DNA of 54,344 bases from DASSFZ01 sp035283185 (GCA_035283185.1 DATEUJ010000108.1:1-54344); one strand, 5' to 3'. Shown: positions 30,031 through 38,663, counted from the first letter of the stretch. A program made the numbers and translations. Notes: generated from the letters alone by a model not told the origin.

Positions 30031-33000
30031 GTGCCCGAAGAATCCTCCGAGCAGTCCACAACGAACAATCGATCCGGCGGCGTCGAGATTCACGCGAATA
30101 CCGTCAATATCTACGGCGATGTGACCGGCCGCGATAAGACCGTCTCAGGCGGCTCATCTGCGCCGCCGCCACCACCCTCCGGCTGGCAGACCACGCCCCC
30201 TCAATCCGGCGATCAGTTCGAGTACGACGTCTTCATCTCGTACAGCTCCCAAGACAAGGACTGGGTGCGGGGCGATCTACTGCGCGCGCTCGAACAGCGC
30301 GGCCTGCGCGTCATCGTCGACTTCCGCGACTTTCGGCCCGGCGCGCCGAGCATCAAGGAGATCGAGCGCGCGATCTTGACCAGCCGCAAGACGCTGTTGA
30401 TCCTCACGCCCGACTATCTGGCGAGCCAGTGGACGGAGTTCGAGAACTTGCTGCTGCAGACGCTCGAACCGTCGAATCAAAACCTCCGCCTGATCCCGCT
30501 GCTCAAAGCCAGGTACGACTTGCCGATACGCCTGCGCATGCTGACCTACGTGAACTTCGTCGATCCGGACGACTGGAACATCGCCTGGACGATTCTGCTG
30601 ACCGCGCTCGGCGCGCCGCCGATCCAGGAAGCGCCTGCGAAGGAAACACCGGCAACCTGGCATCTGGCGCACCCTTACGGCATGCCGCCAAACTTCACCG
30701 GCCGCGCCGACGAGCGGGCGATGCTGGCCGACTGGCTAGATAAGGACATTGGGAATTCGTTATTGGTAATTAGGGCGCTGGGCGGCTTCGGTAAGAGCGC
30801 GCTGGCCTGGCACTGGCTGATGCACGACGTCGACGCCAAGCAGTGGCCGCGCGCCGTGTGGTGGAGCTTCTACGAAGGCGACGCCAGTTTCGAGAGCTTC
30901 CTGCGCGAGACGCTGGAGTATCTTGCGGGTGAACGTGCGACGCACCTGGGAGGTGCGTCGCACGTCGCCTCTCTTGGTCCGCGCCAGCAAGTCGATGAAC
31001 TGCTGAAAGCGCTGCAGCGGCCCGGCACGCTCTTGATCCTCGACGGCTTCGAGCGGCAACTGCGCGCTTTCAGCGGCATGAACGCGGCGTATCAAGGCGA
31101 CGAGGCCCCCTCCCCGGCCCGTGCGAAGCCCACCCGAAGCGAAGCGGAGGGTGTCCCCCGCTCCGCAGGGGAGGGGGCTGATTGCGTCAGCCCCTTCGCC
31201 GAGCACTTCCTGCGGAGTCTCGCCGCGCTGCCCAATTTACGCAGCAAAGTGCTGATGACGACGCGGCTGCGACCGCGCATCCTCGAAGTGCGCGGCGGCA
31301 TGATGCTGGGAGGCTGCCGCGAAGAAGAGCTGAAGCAAATGCAGCCCGCCGATGCCGTCGCCTTCTTCCGCGCGCAAGGCGTGCGCGGGAGCCGCGCCGA
31401 GATCGAAGCCGCCTGCGCGCCGTACGGCTATCACCCGCTGAGCCTGCGCCTGCTGGCCGGCCTGATCGTCGGCGACCTGCAGCAGCCCGGCGACATCGCC
31501 GCCGCCAAACGGCTCGACGTGAGCGGCGACCTGGTGCAGCGCCAGCATCACGTGCTGGAACATGCCTACGCCAGCCTGACGCCCGCGCGCCAGAATTTCC
31601 TCAGCCGCATCGCGTGTTTTCGCGGCGCGGTGAGTTACGAGGCGTTGCAGAAGACCTGTGAGGTTTCGGAAACCTCACAGGTCTTTGAAGCCGACCTGCG
31701 CGATCTCCTCGCCCGTGGCCTGCTCCACCGCGACGAAAAGACCAACCGCTTCGACCTGCACCCCATCGTCCGGCGCTACGCCTACGACCGCCTGACCGCG
31801 AGTGACCGCAGCGCCGCGCACACCCAACTGCGCGATTACTTCGCCGCCGTGCCGGCGCCGGGCAAAGTGCAAACGCTGGACGACCTGATGCCCGTGATTG
31901 AGTTGTATCATCACACCGTCCGCGCTGGGCAGTATGATGAGGCTCGGACTCTGTTCCACGACCGAATCAGCAGTGCCGTCTACTTTCAGTTCGGCGCATA
32001 TCAGTTGCAGACCGAACTGCTGCGCGCGCTCTTCCCCGACGGCGAAGACCGCCCGCCGCGCCTGAAGGACGAAAGCGATCAGGCGTGGACGCTGAACTCA
32101 CTGGCGAACTCCTACTCGCTCAACGGCCAGCCGCGCCGCGCCGTGCCGCTGTTTGAGCAACACAATGCAATCTCCGAGAAAGCGGGCGATAAGAAGAATC
32201 TCGCCACCGGCCTCGGGAATGTGGCGACGCAACAGATGATCATCGGCGCACTCAAAGCCGCCGAGGCCAACCTGCGCCATCGCATCGACCTGTGCCGCGA
32301 GATCGAGGACGAGTTCCGTGAGGCAATCGGGCATCAGGAGTTGGGGCGGCTGCTGGCCTATCGCGGCGTGTGGGAGGAGTCTGCGAGCGAGCTGGCGGCT
32401 GGACGCTCAAAGTTTGAGAAGCGGAAGAACGTTCAAGGGCAGGGAGTCAACTGGGCCTATCGCGCCCTGCGCGCGCTACTCATCTCGCGCGACAAGACTT
32501 CCGAAGTCTCCGAGACTTCGGAAGTCTTCAATGCGGCCCTTTCCGCCGCCCGCCGCGCGCTCGAACTCGCGGATGAGACCGCACTTACATCTTATCCTGG
32601 TGAGCGCGACTACGTGCAAGCCTACTGGCTGCTGGGCGCGGCCCATCGACTCAATGGCGACCTGGCCGAAGCCGAGCGTCACCTGAGCGAAGCGCTGACG
32701 CGCTGCCGGAACATCAACCTGGTTGAATTCGAAGCCGACATCCTGCTCGATCTGGCGCGGCTGCGCGCCGACCAGAACGAGCGTGAAGAAGCGCTGCGGC
32801 TGGCAGAGGAAGCGCTGCTCATCGCCGAACGCAGCGACTACGTGCTGCAAGGCGCGGGCGTGCACCTGTTCCTGGCGCAGACGGCGCTGAAGGATGGGGA
32901 CAGGGCTACGGCAGTGGAGCACGCAAAGGAAGCGCGCCGCCTCGCCACGTGTGACGGCCCGCCGGATTACACCTACACAGTCGCGTACGACGAAGCGGGG

Positions 33001-33036
33001 GCGCTGTTGCGGGAGTCAGTAATCAGTAATCAGTAA
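30031..33036 (+). CDS. TIR-STAND NTPase-TPR protein (NLR-like, probable defence)
   Basis: The protein has 1001 residues. Residues 20-36 read GVEIHANTVNIYGDVTGRDK, a segment seen ahead of STAND and other conflict proteins. A TIR domain (about 62-195; YDVFISYSSQDKDW and the SQWTEFE motif whose Glu suits a NADase) follows. A STAND NTPase has P-loop ALGGFGKSALAW (250-260) and Walker B TLLILDGFE (about 330-338). C-terminal helical TPR-like repeats run to the end. Proteins of this plan sense phage and destroy NAD. GTG start follows TTGGAGGACTCC. Its frame contains two perfect palindromes and a 74-bp repeat, and a MITE sits in the leader. Confidence 0.88.
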   Translation: MPEESSEQSTTNNRSGGVEIHANTVNIYGDVTGRDKTVSGGSSAPPPPPSGWQTTPPQSGDQFEYDVFISYSSQDKDWVRGDLLRALEQRGLRVIVDFRDFRPGAPSIKEIERAILTSRKTLLILTPDYLASQWTEFENLLLQTLEPSNQNLRLIPLLKARYDLPIRLRMLTYVNFVDPDDWNIAWTILLTALGAPPIQEAPAKETPATWHLAHPYGMPPNFTGRADERAMLADWLDKDIGNSLLVIRALGGFGKSALAWHWLMHDVDAKQWPRAVWWSFYEGDASFESFLRETLEYLAGERATHLGGASHVASLGPRQQVDELLKALQRPGTLLILDGFERQLRAFSGMNAAYQGDEAPSPARAKPTRSEAEGVPRSAGEGADCVSPFAEHFLRSLAALPNLRSKVLMTTRLRPRILEVRGGMMLGGCREEELKQMQPADAVAFFRAQGVRGSRAEIEAACAPYGYHPLSLRLLAGLIVGDLQQPGDIAAAKRLDVSGDLVQRQHHVLEHAYASLTPARQNFLSRIACFRGAVSYEALQKTCEVSETSQVFEADLRDLLARGLLHRDEKTNRFDLHPIVRRYAYDRLTASDRSAAHTQLRDYFAAVPAPGKVQTLDDLMPVIELYHHTVRAGQYDEARTLFHDRISSAVYFQFGAYQLQTELLRALFPDGEDRPPRLKDESDQAWTLNSLANSYSLNGQPRRAVPLFEQHNAISEKAGDKKNLATGLGNVATQQMIIGALKAAEANLRHRIDLCREIEDEFREAIGHQELGRLLAYRGVWEESASELAAGRSKFEKRKNVQGQGVNWAYRALRALLISRDKTSEVSETSEVFNAALSAARRALELADETALTSYPGERDYVQAYWLLGAAHRLNGDLAEAERHLSEALTRCRNINLVEFEADILLDLARLRADQNEREEALRLAEEALLIAERSDYVLQGAGVHLFLAQTALKDGDRATAVEHAKEARRLATCDGPPDYTYTVAYDEAGALLRESVISNQ
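31105..31178. repeat. 74-bp inverted-repeat element in frame within the TIR-STAND gene
   Basis: GCCCCCTCCCC (31105-31115) faces GGGGAGGGGGC (31168-31178). The insertion encodes about 25 residues rich in Pro, Ser, Ala and Arg after the NTPase Walker B. Its centre contains CCCGAAGCGAAGCGGAG (31133-31149), also found in the GT4 gene at 42309-42325. It has no stop codon in the sense frame. Confidence 0.75.
31651..31685. repeat. Perfect 35-bp palindrome in frame (copy 1)
   Basis: AAGACCTGTGAGGTTTC and GAAACCTCACAGGTCTT are perfect inverted copies of 17 bp around one G (31668). In frame it reads KTCEVSETSQVF. The outer AAGAC/GTCTT is shared with copy 2 at 32494-32528. Confidence 0.9.
32494..32528. 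repeat. Perfect 35-bp palindrome in frame (copy 2)
   Basis: AAGACTTCCGAAGTCTC and GAGACTTCGGAAGTCTT are perfect inverted copies of 17 bp around one C (32511). In frame it reads KTSEVSETSEVF, nearly the same peptide as copy 1 although the DNA differs. The arms are the same as those of the intergenic array at 5809-6021. Confidence 0.9.
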
Positions 33037-33152
33037 TCGGTGATCAGTGATCGGTAATTGGTAATTGGTAATTGCTGGTCACTGATTACTGGTCACTGAT
33101 TACTGGTCACTGATTACTGATCACTAATCACTAATTACCAATTACCGATCAG
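33013..33152. repeat. Large inverted low-complexity repeat between convergent genes
   Basis: A chain of CAGTAATCAGTAATC and GGTAATTGGTAATT units turns over into CACTGATTACTGGTCACTG and ends ATTACCAATTACCGATC. It can fold into a long imperfect hairpin. The TIR-STAND protein's last residues (SVISNQ) and its stop codon are encoded by its left end, and the histidine kinase stop codon lies just after its right end, so it may serve as a bidirectional terminator. Confidence 0.85.
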
Positions 33153-35362
33153 TCGACTGCCGGCAGCCACAGCCTGAAAGTGCTGCCCTGCCCCACACCG
33201 CCGCTCTCGGCGGTCACACGTCCCCCTTCCGTCTGAACGATAGCCTGCACCAGGCTCAAGCCGATGCCGACGCCGCGCACCTGCAGCAATCGCTGGCGAC
33301 CCCGGAAGAACTGGTCGAACACGCGCGGCAATTCGTCGGCAGGAATGCCGACGCCGGTGTCGATCACCGAAATGCGCACCCAGCCGCGTCCTCCCTCGTC
33401 AACGTGCTCGACCGCCAGCGTGACACGCCCGCCTTCATCCGTGTAGTCGAACGCATTGGATAGGATTTCGTTCAGCGCCGTGCCGATGCGCTGCGGGTTG
33501 GCTCGCACGCGCAGTTCGGCGCCGCCCACGACGACGTCGAACTGGATCGACTTGGCAGCCGCGTCCAGACGGTAGCGTGTCGCCAGAGGATCGACGACGT
33601 TCGCAATCGGCCATGGCTCGAATGGGCGCGCGTCAGGCGCCAGGTCGACTTCGGCGAACGCGGTGACCGTTTCGATCAAGCGCTTCAGCGCCTCCGTCTG
33701 ATCGTTCAATATGGCCATGTAGTGATCGTGCTTTTCCGGCCTGCCAGATTCCAGCAGGCGCAGGTGCGTGCCGATGTTCGCCACCGGCGTGCGGAACTGA
33801 TGCCCGATCTGCTCGATCAACTGGCTCTTGAGCCGATCGAGCGATCGCAGTTGCTCGTTGGCGTTGCGCAGCTCCTGCGTGCGCAGGGCCACCTCTTCGG
33901 ACAGGCTGTGCGCCTGCTGGCGCAATTCGTCGTGCAGCCGCGCATTGTCGATCGCCAGCGCGACGAGGTGGGCCGCGCTCTGAGCAAGCTCGATCTCGGC
34001 CTGCGCGAATCGGCGCGGTGTATCCGATGCGATCAGGAGCGCGCCAAGGCGGCGGTCATGGGCGATTAGCGGCAGACCGAGCAGCGAACGCGTCGAGAAC
34101 TTCTCGGCGAAGCTCCGGCGCAGGAGAGGCGTGTGGTGCACATCGTGCACGCCAATCGGGCGTTCGGCTTCCAGCACCGCCTGCGTGAGAGTCGGTTGGT
34201 CTGCGGGCGTAGGTGGCAGCGAGGGGTACAAGTCGCGATAGCGACCATAGGCAGCGAGATGCACCGTGGCATGTGCGACCTCGTCCCACCGCGTGATGAA
34301 CGCGCCGTCGGCGTCGAGCAGGCGGCCGGCGTGCTCGGCCAGAGCCGGCAGCAAGTCCTCCGTGCGCATCGATTGAATCGCAAGGCTCAAAATGTCGACC
34401 AGCGTCTGCTGTTGCGCTGCGCGCTGCTGTTCACGCCGAAACAGCCAGGCGTTCGCCAGCGCGTGCCCCACGTGCCCAACCGCCATTTCCAGTAAGTGAA
34501 GGATAGCTTCGTCCACCTCCGTGACGCGCGGGTAAGCGGTGGCCAGCACGCCGCGCACCTTTCCGCCGACGACGATGGGAAGCAAGACGAGCGTGCGCAC
34601 ACCCTCGGCGGCGACCAGTCGCCGTATGCGCGACGGCAGGTTCGTATCGTTTCGCACGTCGTCGATAATGAGCGGGAAGCCGAGGGTAGCCACCTGCCGG
34701 ATCAGTCTATCGGCAGTACGCGTGTGTGCGACGAAACGCGCCTTGAAGGCATCCGATATGCCCGAGGAGTAATAGATGGGCGTCGGCGCATCGCGCAGGT
34801 CGTCTACGACGGCAATCGCAGCCGCATCCAGATCGGCGAGTGCCCGGATCCGGTTTACCGCCGTCTGGGCGATCCAGGCGCCGTCGAGCGACTTCGACAG
34901 CACCTTCGACAGGCGATTGAGGCGCGCCAGTTGAGCGCTGCGTCCGGCCAAGGCGCGCTTCAGCCGTTTCTGGTCACTGATGTCGCGCACGCTGACGAGC
35001 CACAGCTCCTGACCACCCAGTGAGGTACGGTGTCCGACAACCTCGACGGGTATCAGACGCCCATCTTTGTGACGATTGACCGTCTCCAGACGAAAACGCA
35101 CCTGAGTCTGAAGGGCTTCTGCGTCGGTCGGGTCATGCGGCGTGTCGAAAGGCAGCAGATCGGCTGCCGACATGCGTTGGAACTCATCGCGGGTGTAGCC
35201 GAGCAGCTCGCAGGCGCGCGCATTGACATCCAGAATCCGGCCGGCTGCGTCCTCGACGAACAAGGCATCGCTGGACGTCTCGAAGAAAGCCCGGTAGCGC
35301 TCGGCGCTCTCGACCGTGACGGATTCGTCAGCATCATTAGGAATAAGTTCGGACGGCTGCAT
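33149..35362 (-). CDS. PAS-GAF-GAF sensor histidine kinase
   Basis: The 737-residue soluble kinase has an N-terminal PAS domain (YRAFFETSSDALFVEDAAGRILDVN), then two GAF regions (LADLDAAAIAVVDDL; LLDADGAFITRWDE). The HisKA helix has its His in IEQIGHQFRTPVANI, and a HATPase domain has LNEILSNAFDYTDEGG, ISVIDTGVGIPADELP and GVGIGLSLVQAIV. No membrane segment, so it senses an intracellular signal. There is no response regulator next to it. It is convergent with the TIR-STAND gene across a large repeat. Confidence 0.9.
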   Translation of the reverse strand: MQPSELIPNDADESVTVESAERYRAFFETSSDALFVEDAAGRILDVNARACELLGYTRDEFQRMSAADLLPFDTPHDPTDAEALQTQVRFRLETVNRHKDGRLIPVEVVGHRTSLGGQELWLVSVRDISDQKRLKRALAGRSAQLARLNRLSKVLSKSLDGAWIAQTAVNRIRALADLDAAAIAVVDDLRDAPTPIYYSSGISDAFKARFVAHTRTADRLIRQVATLGFPLIIDDVRNDTNLPSRIRRLVAAEGVRTLVLLPIVVGGKVRGVLATAYPRVTEVDEAILHLLEMAVGHVGHALANAWLFRREQQRAAQQQTLVDILSLAIQSMRTEDLLPALAEHAGRLLDADGAFITRWDEVAHATVHLAAYGRYRDLYPSLPPTPADQPTLTQAVLEAERPIGVHDVHHTPLLRRSFAEKFSTRSLLGLPLIAHDRRLGALLIASDTPRRFAQAEIELAQSAAHLVALAIDNARLHDELRQQAHSLSEEVALRTQELRNANEQLRSLDRLKSQLIEQIGHQFRTPVANIGTHLRLLESGRPEKHDHYMAILNDQTEALKRLIETVTAFAEVDLAPDARPFEPWPIANVVDPLATRYRLDAAAKSIQFDVVVGGAELRVRANPQRIGTALNEILSNAFDYTDEGGRVTLAVEHVDEGGRGWVRISVIDTGVGIPADELPRVFDQFFRGRQRLLQVRGVGIGLSLVQAIVQTEGGRVTAESGGVGQGSTFRLWLPAVD

Positions 35363-35658
35363 TACAACTCGCTTAACGTGAACATGTGACGGTATCCCGT
35401 TGCTGCCTGGTCTTTTGGCTGCGCCTTAGCGCCGAAGGCATCCGTCGGCTCGCCGCAAGGCGCGCGCACGCCATTTTACGCGATCTCGCCGTTCGCAACC
35501 AGTGTAAGCCGGATTCGACGTCGTGGCAACAGATAATCGGTTAGAGTTAAACCTTTGCGAAGGTGGTGAAACCTGCGCAAGCGTGGGAGTCTTGGCGAAA
35601 ATGGGCTTGACAGTGTTTGGCACGATTTGAGCGCTCTGCGAAGTCTGGGCGTCGCTCT
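35363..35658. other. Intergenic region between histidine kinase and recD2
   Basis: This is 296 bp without a gene I can support. It contains TTGACA at 35608-35613 with no good -10 partner, and a CGCCTTAGCGCCGAAGGC hairpin-like stretch near 35423-35440. The recD2 promoter lies at its right edge. Confidence 0.5.
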
Positions 35659-35686
35659 TTGAATCCCCGCGCGCCCGTGCTATGAT
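35659..35686 (+). promoter_or_regulatory. Promoter of recD2, likely leaderless
   Basis: TTGAAT (35659-35664) and TATGAT (35681-35686) are 16 bp apart, and the ATG at 35695 lies 8 nt further on. There is no room for a ribosome site, so the message is probably leaderless. Confidence 0.5.
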
Positions 35687-35694
35687 TGTCCGCG

Positions 35695-38046
35695 ATGGAT
35701 ACGCTCGAAGGCATCGTCGAACGGATCACATATTACAACGACGAAAACGGCTACACGGTGCTGCGCCTCAAGCCGCACGGGCGCGCCGGACCGCTCATGG
35801 CCGACCAGGGGCTTGTCACGGTCGTCGGCAACCTGCCCGAGGTCACTCCCGGCGAGTCGCTGAGATTGCGCGGCCAGTGGACGACGCACCGCGACCACGG
35901 CCGGCAGTTCAAGGCCGACTCCTGCGAGCAGCTTCGGCCGGCGACCGTCGAGGGCATCAGGAAGTATCTCGGCTCGGGCTTGATTAAGGGCGTCGGGCCG
36001 GTGACGGCGGCGCGCATCGTCAAGAAATTCGGCCTCGACACGCTTGACGTGCTCGATCATCGGCCAGAGCGCATACGGGAGGTGCTGGGCGTCGGGCCGA
36101 AGCGCGCCGAGTCGATCGCCACGGCATGGGAAGACCAGAAGGTCATCAAGCAAGTGATGCTCTTCCTGCAGTCCCACGGCGTGACGACCGGCCTGGCCGT
36201 CAAGATCTTCAAACAGTACGGCGACGCGGCGATCGACCTGGTGCAAAGCAACCCTTATCAACTGGCGACCGACATCTACGGCGTCGGCTTCAGGACCGCC
36301 GACAAGATCGCGCGCCAGCTCGGCCTGCCGCCCGACGCGCCGTCGCGCGTCGCCGCCGGCGTCACGTACACCCTCAGTCAGTCTGCCGACCAGGGACACG
36401 TGTTCTTGCCTCAGTCGGCGCTGGTGCATGAAGCGTCAGCTTTGCTGGAAGTCCAGCCCGTGCAGGTCGAAGCTGTACTGGGACCGCTGGAGGAAGCCGA
36501 CCAGATCAAGCGCGAGGTGGTCTATCCCATCGGCGGCGGGCCGCGCCGTAGACACGAACGCCAGCCCGAGCTAGACGGAGACGATCTGGCGGTCGCCAAG
36601 AGGCAGGCGGACGAGTATCCGATCGTCGGCGAACGCCCACCGGCGCCGTCGCCCGAGGCTCGGAGCATACAGGCGCTCAAGGAAGAGCCTGCGATCTACC
36701 TGACGCCATTTTATCATAGCGAAGTCGGCGTTGCGCGACGCCTGACGGCGCTGGTCGAATCGGCGGCATCGCGGCTGAACGAGTTAGCCGGCCTGGATTG
36801 GCCGCGCGTGTTCGGCGGCCTCGACGCCGTCGCCGGAAAGCAGGCCACGACACGCCTGTCTGAGAAGCAGCGTGAGGCGGTGCGGACGGCATTGTCGCCA
36901 CACGGCAAGGTCACCGTTTTGACGGGCGGCCCCGGCACCGGGAAGACGACCACCGTGCGCGCGATCATCACGCTGCTGGAGCGCTACGGCAAGCGCTACG
37001 CGCTCGCCTCGCCGACGGGCCGCGCCGCCAAGCGTCTGAGCCAAGCGACGGACCGCCCGGCGAAGACGATTCACCGCCTGTTGGAGTTCGCGCCCGTCGA
37101 GGGGTTCAAGCGCGGCGAGCAGCACCCGCTCGACGTCGACATGCTGATCGTCGACGAAGCCAGCATGATCGACTTGCTGCTGATGAATAACTTGCTGAAA
37201 GCGGTGCCGCCCGGCGCGCACGTGCTTCTGGTGGGCGACGTCGATCAATTGCCGAGCGTCGGCGCGGGCGACGTGCTGCGCGACGTGATCGGGTCGGGCC
37301 GCGCCGCCGTCGTCCGCCTGGACGTGATCTTCCGCCAGGCGCAGGAATCGCTGATCATCGCCAACGCGCATCGCATCAACAACGGGCAGATGCCGATCAC
37401 GCCGAAGGACGCGCGCGATTTCTTCCACTTCGTCAAGGAGGACCCCGACGAAGCGGCGACGATGGCGATCGACGTGGTGACGAAGCGCATCCCGGCCAGG
37501 TTCGGCATCGACCCCTCGGACATCCAGGTGCTCGCGCCGATGTATCGAGGCGCGGCGGGCGTCAACGCGCTGAACGCCAGCCTGCAGCAGGCGCTCAACC
37601 CCCCGTCGCCCAACAAGCCGGAGAGACGCCTGAGCGGCACGCTGTTCCGCGCCGGCGACCGCGTGATGCAGACGCGCAACAACTACGACAAAGACGTGTA
37701 CAACGGCGACATCGGACGCGTAACCGGCATCGACGTCGAGAATCAACTGCTGCGTGTGACGATCGACGACCGCTCGATCGATTACGACTGGGCCGAAGCC
37801 GACGAGCTTGTGCTGGCGTACGCCGTGTCGGTACACAAGGCGCAAGGCAGCGAATACCCCGCCGTCGTGATCACGATGCTCACCCAGCACTACCTCATGC
37901 TGCAGCGCAACCTGCTGTATACGGCCGTCACCCGCGCCAGGCGGCTGTGCGTAGTCGTCGGCAGCCGCCGCGCGCTGGCAATGGCGGTCAAGAACAACAA
38001 AGTCGCCGAGCGTTATTCGGGATTGCAGGCGCGCCTGCAGCGCTGA
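35695..38046 (+). CDS. recD2: RecD2-type ATP-dependent DNA helicase
   Basis: The 783-residue protein has an N-terminal OB-like domain (LEGIVERITYYNDENGYTVL), helix-hairpin-helix motifs (LIKGVGPVTAARIVKKFG; VLGVGPKRAESIATAW) and an SF1 helicase core: Walker A LTGGPGTGKTTTVRAI (near residue 410), Walker B MLIVDEASMID (near 482), and the closing YAVSVHKAQGSEYPAVV and LLYTAVTRARRLCVVVG. RecD2 unwinds DNA 5' to 3' and aids repair and replication without RecBC. Between about 280 and 325 there is a basic, acidic and proline-rich insertion (RRRHERQPELDGDDLAVAKR...) not typical for the family. The ATG seems leaderless. Confidence 0.92.
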   Translation: MDTLEGIVERITYYNDENGYTVLRLKPHGRAGPLMADQGLVTVVGNLPEVTPGESLRLRGQWTTHRDHGRQFKADSCEQLRPATVEGIRKYLGSGLIKGVGPVTAARIVKKFGLDTLDVLDHRPERIREVLGVGPKRAESIATAWEDQKVIKQVMLFLQSHGVTTGLAVKIFKQYGDAAIDLVQSNPYQLATDIYGVGFRTADKIARQLGLPPDAPSRVAAGVTYTLSQSADQGHVFLPQSALVHEASALLEVQPVQVEAVLGPLEEADQIKREVVYPIGGGPRRRHERQPELDGDDLAVAKRQADEYPIVGERPPAPSPEARSIQALKEEPAIYLTPFYHSEVGVARRLTALVESAASRLNELAGLDWPRVFGGLDAVAGKQATTRLSEKQREAVRTALSPHGKVTVLTGGPGTGKTTTVRAIITLLERYGKRYALASPTGRAAKRLSQATDRPAKTIHRLLEFAPVEGFKRGEQHPLDVDMLIVDEASMIDLLLMNNLLKAVPPGAHVLLVGDVDQLPSVGAGDVLRDVIGSGRAAVVRLDVIFRQAQESLIIANAHRINNGQMPITPKDARDFFHFVKEDPDEAATMAIDVVTKRIPARFGIDPSDIQVLAPMYRGAAGVNALNASLQQALNPPSPNKPERRLSGTLFRAGDRVMQTRNNYDKDVYNGDIGRVTGIDVENQLLRVTIDDRSIDYDWAEADELVLAYAVSVHKAQGSEYPAVVITMLTQHYLMLQRNLLYTAVTRARRLCVVVGSRRALAMAVKNNKVAERYSGLQARLQR

Positions 38047-38114
38047 TCGGCATCTGGATCGGCATCTGTCCCCTCCGCTGTGCTACGGGGATCTACGAGA
38101 GATGCCTCCTACTC

Positions 38115-38288
38115 TCACCCCCTCGGCTTGCCCACCGGCACGCCGCCGTACCGGCTCTTGCTTTCGAGCTCTTTCACCCGCCGCTCGATCTCCTGAACGA
38201 TCTGCATCAACTGCCCGACCGCCTGCTCGGTCGTGATCTCGTGCGTGAACCACCGGCGCACTAGCTCGTCCAACGAATACGTTCCCAT
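38115..38288 (-). CDS. Tiny 57-residue protein under operator control
   Basis: MGTYSLDELVRRWFTHEITT, then EQAVGQLMQIVQEIERRVKE, and a tail SRYGGVPVGKPRG. The first half looks like two helices and the second is a coiled-coil-like helix. It has GGGAGGCGACG before the ATG. A consensus-like promoter and two ACACG-N4-CGTGT palindromes lie upstream, and an XRE regulator gene is on the same strand further upstream. I know no family; a small adaptor or antitoxin-like partner is possible. Confidence 0.65.
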   Translation of the reverse strand: MGTYSLDELVRRWFTHEITTEQAVGQLMQIVQEIERRVKELESKSRYGGVPVGKPRG

Positions 38289-38300
38289 CGTCGCCTCCCC

Positions 38301-38390
38301 TACACGTTAGCGTGTATCGCTAAGGTAAAATAATCGCAGCCGTCTGCTGCGTGCGCCGTATAGTTTAACACGATACCGTGTATTTGTCAA
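38301..38390 (-). promoter_or_regulatory. Promoter with two XRE-type operators
   Basis: On the minus strand TTGACA (38390-38385), 17 bp, TAAACT (38367-38362). The spacer holds ACACGGTATCGTGT (38368-38381), and TACACGCTAACGTGTA (38301-38316) lies between the promoter and the small gene start. Both have ACACG-N4-CGTGT. A repressor bound there would block RNA polymerase. The XRE protein encoded next door is the obvious candidate. Confidence 0.7.
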
Positions 38391-38429
38391 GGCCCAATTT
38401 TGGCCGAAGCTCCCATTTGTCCTCCGCCT

Positions 38430-38663
38430 TCACTTCTGCGGCTTCGTCGTGTATGTGAATCGGGCGCGCTCGGCGATGAGCGTCAGGTACTTCTGGGTCG
38501 ATCGGCGGGGAGTGTACACGCCAAGCTCCCACTCGCTGATCGTCTGCTGTCGCGTGCCCAGCTCGTCCGCCATCCGCTGCTGGGTCATCCCCAGATGCTG
38601 GCGCAAGGCCCTGATTCGCTCCGAGTTCCACTCGACCTCGTACTTCACGCGGCGCTTCGCCAT
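38430..38663 (-). CDS. XRE family helix-turn-helix regulator
   Basis: The 77-residue protein has a basic start (MAKRRVKYEVEW), then the Cro/C1-type helix-turn-helix IRALRQHLGMTQQRMADELG and RQQTISEWELGVYTPRR. It is a small DNA-binding repressor. Its stop lies 39 bp before the promoter with two palindromic operators that drives the tiny gene at 38115-38288, so I infer that it controls that gene. Confidence 0.85.
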   Translation of the reverse strand: MAKRRVKYEVEWNSERIRALRQHLGMTQQRMADELGTRQQTISEWELGVYTPRRSTQKYLTLIAERARFTYTTKPQK

